Shown in pieces: positions 60,093-64,000 of a DNA stretch of 64,000 bases. The notes beneath the pieces are model-generated. The model saw only the letters and a list, made by a program, of their open reading frames with translations, had not been told where the DNA came from and ran no database searches. The DNA lies in assembly GCA_049997955.1 (NCBI GenBank), contig JAEBDY010000010.1:366885-430884 (forward strand), in the 5' to 3' direction. Every line of letters starts with the position of its first letter. Position 1 is the stretch's first letter. Source of the stretch: Umezawaea sp049997955. GTDB lineage: Bacteria; Actinomycetota; Actinomycetes; Mycobacteriales; Pseudonocardiaceae. A program made the translations under genes and the position numbers.

Positions 60093-60628
60093 GTGGAGAT
60101 GTTCACGGGGTGCGACAACGACGACCCGACCTCCGGACCGGATCCGTCACGAGGTCCTGGCGCGGTGGAGGACTCCGACGTCCGGTCGTTGTTCGGACGG
60201 TCCAGCGCGGCGTTCGCCGTGCCGTCCGAGCCCGCGCACATGGTCGAAGCTGCCAACCCGCCGGCGCCTGGCCGACCTCTGCATCCCCGCGCTGGCTCCG
60301 CTGTGCGCGGTCGACGTCGTCGAGGCGGGCCGGGTGAGGCGGCTCGCGACCGCGACGCCCACCGCGCGGCAAACGGACCTGCTGGCCTCGCACATCCCCG
60401 TCCACGAGGCCGCGGACGACGCCTTGGCCAGGGTGCTGTCCACGGCGACCGAGGTCACCCGCCGGACCCCGCCGACGGGCCGCACTGGACGCCCACGCCG
60501 TCCACCTCGCCGAAGAGTCGGCCTCCCGTGCTTCCCACTCGGCGCGCATCGCCCGCCAGCACACCGAACGGGTCCAGTCGGCCCACGACCTGCAAGCCGG
60601 CCTCCTGCTGCCGGGATCACCGACGTGA
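60093..60628 (+). pseudogene. Frameshifted remnant of a GAF-domain sensor/PP2C phosphatase gene
   Basis: Three consecutive frames together read like one protein. 60093-60255 gives FGRSSAAFAVPSEPAHMVEA. About 60262-60475 in another frame gives GAF-like LADLCIPALAPLCAVDVVEA (continuing to HIPVHEAADDALARVL). 60482-60628 in the third frame gives helix SARIARQHTERVQSAHDLQA ending LLLPGSPT before a TGA. Intact relatives continue into a SpoIIE/PP2C phosphatase domain after LLPP; that domain is absent. Codon third positions remain GC-rich, so the decay is recent or a sequencing error is possible. Confidence 0.65.
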
Positions 60629-60728
60629 TGTCAGGTCCGGGGATTGCGTGGCGGTCCACTCGGGTACCTCCCGACCACGTCAAGCAGTCGGCGTCGTGCA
60701 TTCGAACATGTTGTGAGGCGGTCGCGTT

Positions 60729-61076
60729 ATGGACGTGGACTTCGACGACGAGGCAACCCGGAAGCTGCGCCGTTACGCGCGGCAGGTCGGCGAGGCGCTG
60801 GGGCAGCAGGGCGAGAGCTGGTGCGTGGAGTCGGAGCGCCCCGGCTCCTTCTACCTCGCCGTGGAGGGACGTCTGCCGCACTTCCCGGACGAGGACCTGG
60901 CGCTGGTCTGGCGGGAGCGCCGCGGGTGGTACGCGGTCACCGAGCGGCCCGGTGACCACCACCTCCACGAGATCGCCCACCTCACCGAACAGGTGCACCC
61001 GTCGCCGCGGAGGGTGGCCGAATGGGTCGCGAGCCTGCTGCACGACGACCTGCGCCGACTGCCCAGGTCCGCGTGA
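60729..61076 (+). CDS. DUF6292-like small protein
   Basis: A 115-residue acidic protein, MDVDFDDEATRKLRRYARQV (start segment MDVDFDDEATRKL). It is clearly related to the convergent gene at 61098-61514: both begin MDVDFD, contain an xFPDxDxALxW strand pattern (PHFPDEDLALVW) and end with AEWxxxxLxD. This matches a small family seen mainly in Pseudonocardiaceae, often annotated DUF6292. The function is unknown. ATG at 60729. Confidence 0.75.
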   Translation: MDVDFDDEATRKLRRYARQVGEALGQQGESWCVESERPGSFYLAVEGRLPHFPDEDLALVWRERRGWYAVTERPGDHHLHEIAHLTEQVHPSPRRVAEWVASLLHDDLRRLPRSA

Positions 61077-61097
61077 GCCCGGTGGCGTTCGGGGTGG

Positions 61098-61514
61098 TCA
61101 CGCCGACATGAGTTCGACGGTCGCGTAGGACATCAGGCGCCGAGCCGGGTCCACCGCCGGGTAAGCGGGCGCAGGGTCGCCGTTGTGCTCGTCCCGCAGG
61201 AAGTCCGACGCCCACTCCGCGACCGCGTGGGGCGGGGGCACCAGGTCACCGCCCATGTGGGCGAGCACGACCGGGTCGTCGCCGCTCTCGGTTTCCACGG
61301 CGGCGGACCAGCCGCCCTCCTCGCTCCACAGCAGCGCGACGTCCCGGTCCGGGAAGCGCGCCACCCTGCCGTCCAGCGCGAGGTAGGCCCCGGCCGGGCG
61401 CTGCACGTCGACGTAGGAGCACTCGCCGGTCATCCCGAGGGCCTCGGTCACGAGGTGGACGTACCGCCGCAGGCCCAGGTCAAGGCCCACGGTCTCGTCG
61501 AAGTCCACGTCCAT
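61098..61514 (-). CDS. DUF6292-like small protein (paralogue)
   Basis: A 138-residue protein sharing with its convergent neighbour the MDVDFD start, ARFPDRDVALLW and AVAEWASDFLRDE. It carries an extra 25-residue C-terminal tail. ATG at 61514 is set by this homology; the longer open frame upstream is not conserved between the two. Function unknown. It probably arose by local duplication and inversion. Confidence 0.75.
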   Translation of the reverse strand: MDVDFDETVGLDLGLRRYVHLVTEALGMTGECSYVDVQRPAGAYLALDGRVARFPDRDVALLWSEEGGWSAAVETESGDDPVVLAHMGGDLVPPPHAVAEWASDFLRDEHNGDPAPAYPAVDPARRLMSYATVELMSA

Positions 61515-61595
61515 CAAGCGCCCCCGTGGGCCGCACCGACCACCTGGCACACCTTCGAACTCCCTTCGGCCTCAGGGGATCCACTCGTCGTCACA

Positions 61596-61635
61596 CCGCT
61601 GGGGTGGAACGGCGCACACCGTTCCACCCCAGCGG
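61596..61635 (-). terminator. Hairpin terminator downstream of the Hsp20 gene
   Basis: A perfect 17-bp stem (CCGCTGGGGTGGAACGG and complement) with a 6-nt loop, about 80 bases beyond the Hsp20 stop and before the DUF6292-like start. Confidence 0.8.
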
Positions 61636-61715
61636 CCACCCGGTTCACCTCGGTGGAGCGCACAGCACCGCGAGGACCTCGTCCTCCCGTGCTCGCGTGG
61701 ACATGACGGCCTCGG

Positions 61716-62153
61716 TCAGACGTTGATCTGCCTGACGTCCTGCTCGTTGGCCGTGATGGAGATCTTGCGCGGCTTCGCCCTTTCCAGGACCGGGATGCGC
61801 AGGGTCAGAACACCCGCGTCGTAGCCGGCCTGGATGTTCTCGGTGTCGAGGGTGTCACCGAGGAACAGCTGTCGGGAGAACACGCCCAGCGGCCGTTCGG
61901 CGACCTGCATCTCCACTGTGTCACCGGACACCGACGGGCGCCTTTCGGCCTTCACCGTCAGCACGTTGCGTTCGACGTCCAACTCGATCGCGTCCGCGGA
62001 CACGCCCGGCAGGTCGAACGCCACCACGAACTCGTCACCCGAGCGGTACGCGTCCATCGGCATCGCCGTCGGCCGCGTCCACGTCCCCGACCCGGTGAGC
62101 ACCTGCTGCGCCAACCGGTCCAGTTCCCGGAACGGATCCGTGCGCATCAACAT
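61716..62153 (-). CDS. Hsp20/alpha-crystallin small heat-shock protein
   Basis: ATP-independent chaperone that holds unfolding proteins; 145 residues. The alpha-crystallin domain spans about 35-130 with FDLPGVSADAIELDVERNVL and the C-terminal GVLTLRIPV (A-x-x-x-n-GVL motif). ATG at 62153 has GAGGAGG upstream. It is divergent from an HSP18-regulator-type gene, and repeated CTTGTCATC motifs lie between them. Confidence 0.93.
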   Translation of the reverse strand: MLMRTDPFRELDRLAQQVLTGSGTWTRPTAMPMDAYRSGDEFVVAFDLPGVSADAIELDVERNVLTVKAERRPSVSGDTVEMQVAERPLGVFSRQLFLGDTLDTENIQAGYDAGVLTLRIPVLERAKPRKISITANEQDVRQINV

Positions 62154-62182
62154 CCGGCACCTCCTCGTAAGTTCTCGACTGC

Positions 62183-62256
62183 TTGTCAACGCGCACCACT
62201 ACGATAACCTGTCATCCGAACGATGACAAGTCCGATGTCGTCGAAAGGATGACAAA
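62183..62256. promoter_or_regulatory. Repeated TTGTCATC motifs between Hsp20 and its putative regulator
   Basis: TGTCATC-CGAAC-GATGACA is a perfect 7-5-7 inverted repeat (62210-62228). Further half-sites are TTGTCA (62183-62188) and GATGACA (62248-62254), the last overlapping the regulator's ribosome-binding site. The motif is unlike the HspR HAIR element. It is a candidate operator for the adjacent regulator. Confidence 0.65.
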
Positions 62257-62846
62257 TGTCGAGCGATGAGTACGACCCCCTGTGGAAGGCCACCGCCGCA
62301 CCCGGCGACCTCACCGCCGCCCAGGCGTTGGAGGCGCTCGGCCTGCTGCACGAACTCCGCGCGCAACTCGCGGAATGGGAACCCCAGCTGATCGCGACGG
62401 CCCGGAATCTCGGATCGAGCTGGGCCGACCTGGCTCCGGCGCTGGGAGTGGCCAGTCGCCAAGCCGCCGAACGCCGGTACCTCCGACTGCGCTCGTCCGA
62501 CCTCACCGGTTCGACCGGCGAGCAGCGGGTGCAGGCCGAACGCGACCGGCGAGCGGGTGACCGCGCCGTGTCCCAGTGGGCCCGCGACAACTCCGCGGCA
62601 CTGCGCGGGCTCGCGGGCAAGGTAGGAGAACTCGACGCCTCGGTGCACCGCGCGTTGGGCGAGGACGACGCCGCCGCGCTGATCAGCCCGCTGGCCGAAG
62701 CCCACGACCACCTGCGCGCCACCCACCCGGAGCTGGCCGACCGCATCGGCGCGGTCGGTGAGCACACCGTCCGCGTCCGCCGCGACACCCAGGTCCAGCG
62801 GGCGGAACGCGGACAACCCGTGCGGCACGAACCGCTCCCCGAATGA
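62256..62846 (+). CDS. HSP18-type transcriptional regulator
   Basis: A 196-residue protein of the group annotated 'HSP18 transcriptional regulator', found next to Hsp20 genes in actinomycetes. The helix-turn-helix-like segment is SSWADLAPALGVASRQAAERRY (core WADLAPALGVASRQAAERRY). The C-terminal half is helical and charged and may sense stress or dimerise. ATG at 62256 follows AAGGA. It is divergent from Hsp20 and probably controls it. Confidence 0.8.
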   Translation: MSSDEYDPLWKATAAPGDLTAAQALEALGLLHELRAQLAEWEPQLIATARNLGSSWADLAPALGVASRQAAERRYLRLRSSDLTGSTGEQRVQAERDRRAGDRAVSQWARDNSAALRGLAGKVGELDASVHRALGEDDAAALISPLAEAHDHLRATHPELADRIGAVGEHTVRVRRDTQVQRAERGQPVRHEPLPE

Positions 62847-63031
62847 ACGGCGACGTCCCGACCGAACGCCGGGCTCGCCTGCTCGCGGCACCGCCGCTGC
62901 GGCGTGCGCCCAACCGCTGGGGCGGACCCGCTCGACCACCGTCCCGACGACCGTGGTGTGATCCGTGCAGCAACCGGATGACGACGCGCCGCGCCGTTCG
63001 CACCGGTCGCTCCAGGACGGAGCTCACCCTG

Positions 63032-63475
63032 ATGAAGTCCCCCACTCCCGCGGTCGACATCCTGCTGGTGGAGGACGATCCCGGTGACGAACTCCTCACC
63101 CGCGAGGCGTTCGAGAACGCCAAGATCAGCAACACCCTGCACGTCGCACGCGACGGCGTGGAAGCCCTGGAGTACCTGCGCCAAGAGGGCCCGCACGCCG
63201 ATGCCCCGCTGCCCGACCTCATCCTGCTGGACCTGAACCTGCCCAGGATGGACGGCCGCGAGGTCCTCGCCCAGATCAAGGCCGACCCGCGACTGCTGTC
63301 GATCCCGGTCGTGGTCCTGACCACCTCCGAGGCGGAAGCGGACATCGACGCCAGCTACCACCTCTACGCCAACGCCTACCTGACCAAACCGGTGGACCTG
63401 GACGCGTTTGCGAAGGTGATCAGCAAGATCGAGGGCTTCTACCTCACCGTGGTGAAACTCCCCCCTCGGCGTTGA
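63032..63475 (+). CDS. Single-domain response regulator (CheY/Rcp1-like)
   Basis: A 147-residue stand-alone receiver domain. The acidic pair is Asp15-Asp16 (VEDDPGDE), the phospho-acceptor is Asp67 (LLDLNLP), the Thr switch lies in VVLTTS and the Lys in YLTKPVD. The LLVEDDPGD start and the DASYHLYANAYLTKP segment place it with Rcp1-like regulators paired with phytochrome or hybrid kinases. No kinase is adjacent. ATG at 63032; the 185 bases before it contain no gene. Confidence 0.9.
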   Translation: MKSPTPAVDILLVEDDPGDELLTREAFENAKISNTLHVARDGVEALEYLRQEGPHADAPLPDLILLDLNLPRMDGREVLAQIKADPRLLSIPVVVLTTSEAEADIDASYHLYANAYLTKPVDLDAFAKVISKIEGFYLTVVKLPPRR

Positions 63476-63632
63476 CCCGCTCGACCGGCGCGGGGCGGCT
63501 CAGCCTCGCGTTCCCGCGGCTGGATCAGCACGAACTCGTCGAGTCGTGGCCATCCGCGCTGATCTGACCTGGTCCTCCGCCGTGCGGGTCGGGATGTCGA
63601 CGACCGGGGTCGAATCCCGGTTCATCGCGGGG

Positions 63633-64000
63633 TCACACGCCCCGTAGTGGCGGGTAGGGATCGCCCACCTGGTGCTGGGACCTGTTGGCGTCCTTGGCTT
63701 CCTGGAGCTGATCCTCCAGCGTCACGATCCGGCACGCCGCGTCCAAACCGGTCCCCTGGTCCACCAGCTCCCGAACACGGGCGGCCAACCGCAGTTGGTA
63801 GCGGGAGTACCGGCGGTGTCCACCCACCGAACGCTGCGGCTCGATCAACTTCGCCTCACCGAGACTGCGCAGGAAACCGGCCGAGGTGTTGAGCATCTCC
63901 GCCGCCCGACCCATCGTGTAGGCCGGGTAGTGGTCATCATCGAACCTGTCCGCCGTGGTCGTCGGTTCCGGAGTCCGTTCTTCGTGGTCTTCCTCTGGTG
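63633..64000 (-). CDS. MerR-like helix-turn-helix regulator (5' end cut by window)
   Basis: The frame stays open to the window edge, so the true start is outside. The visible part has an acidic tail before the DNA-binding domain (YPAYTMGRAAEMLNTSAGFL, then GGHRRYSRYQLRL), which is the MerR pattern. A short helical C-terminus follows (TLEDQLQEAKDANRSQ). An ATG at 63914 lies inside the helix-turn-helix and is unlikely to be the start. It resembles actinobacterial MerR-type proteins without an effector domain. Confidence 0.82.
   Translation of the reverse strand, partial: PEEDHEERTPEPTTTADRFDDDHYPAYTMGRAAEMLNTSAGFLRSLGEAKLIEPQRSVGGHRRYSRYQLRLAARVRELVDQGTGLDAACRIVTLEDQLQEAKDANRSQHQVGDPYPPLRGV

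Noticed and set aside
59588..60256. Minus-strand frame of 222 codons upstream of GlsB
   Set aside because: Low-complexity Arg/Pro/Ser composition without any family signature; it overlaps the plus-strand GAF-like remnant, which has recognisable protein motifs.
62183..62256. HspR HAIR or CIRCE element at Hsp20
   Set aside because: The repeats read TTGTCATC/GATGACA and do not match CTTGAGT-N7-ACTCAAG or the CIRCE 9-9-9 sequence.
63601..63630. T-arm-like sequence CCGGGGTCGAATCCCGG suggesting a tRNA
   Set aside because: The loop has G in place of the first T, no complementary acceptor or anticodon arms are found 50-60 bases upstream, and no CCA-type end fits.
63633..63914. Complete 93-residue protein starting at ATG 63914
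   Set aside because: That ATG is inside the conserved MerR helix-turn-helix; the frame is open to the window edge, so the gene is partial.

Overview
The window is a piece of a high-GC actinobacterial chromosome, most likely from the Pseudonocardiaceae (Saccharothrix, Actinosynnema or Lentzea-like). This is inferred from the very GC-rich third codon positions, the frequent GTG starts and GTGA/ATGA overlaps inside operons, long-stem terminators without a U-tract, and lineage-typical families: an SAV2177-type methyltransferase, a DUF6292-like pair, an 'HSP18 regulator' beside Hsp20, and a RHIM/PP-like motif protein. No rRNA, tRNA, CRISPR array, transposase or integrase is visible. The content is ordinary accessory chromosome: transport, regulation, stress and secreted enzymes.

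0-12 kb is transport. A ROK regulator, a ribose-type sugar ABC transporter (two-domain ATPase, permease, lipoprotein) and a Gfo/Idh/MocA dehydrogenase form one minus-strand operon. A G-rich repeat tract and a second ROK protein follow. Next comes a four-gene iron-siderophore ABC operon behind an IdeR/DmdR iron box. 12-24 kb holds a PLP dehydratase, several small regulators with their own operators (an XRE-cupin regulator with an 18-bp perfect palindrome, a WYL regulator), an amino-acid transporter whose binding protein and permease are fused, and a SurE-PfkB pair divergent from a zinc dehydrogenase.

24-29 kb contains the most unusual locus. A 66-residue acidic peptide made of two Asp-Gly-Gly-Ala-rich repeats is translationally coupled to a JmjC/cupin-fold (ROXA/NO66-like) protein hydroxylase. 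This looks like a precursor peptide with a dedicated modifying oxygenase. A class A penicillin-binding protein with a PASTA domain lies upstream of it on the same strand.

29-40 kb carries a TetR/esterase pair, an amine oxidase fused to a cyclic-nucleotide-binding domain, a dienelactone-hydrolase-like protein lacking the usual nucleophile, a complete beta-lactamase regulon (lipoprotein class A enzyme divergent from a LysR regulator plus a BlaB-like serine-reactive protein), and a MarR/flavin monooxygenase pair. 40-50 kb has a GGDEF/EAL protein with a degenerate EAL domain, a methyltransferase, a P450 with a secreted hydrolase, and an XRE regulator divergent from an extra methionine aminopeptidase with two spaced operators. 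It ends with an NPCBM membrane protein bearing an amyloid-signalling-like motif.

50-64 kb holds a secreted AA10 polysaccharide monooxygenase with a CebR-type cellulose-control box, a gene behind a MerR-type 19-bp-spacer promoter, a Tat-exported cholesterol oxidase, and a TetR/serine hydrolase pair. A stress and partner-switching set closes the window: a STAS protein, two anti-sigma-type ATPases, GlsB, the remnant of a GAF-type phosphatase/sensor gene with two frameshifts, a DUF6292-like convergent pair, Hsp20 with its regulator, a CheY/Rcp1-like response regulator and a truncated MerR-like gene.
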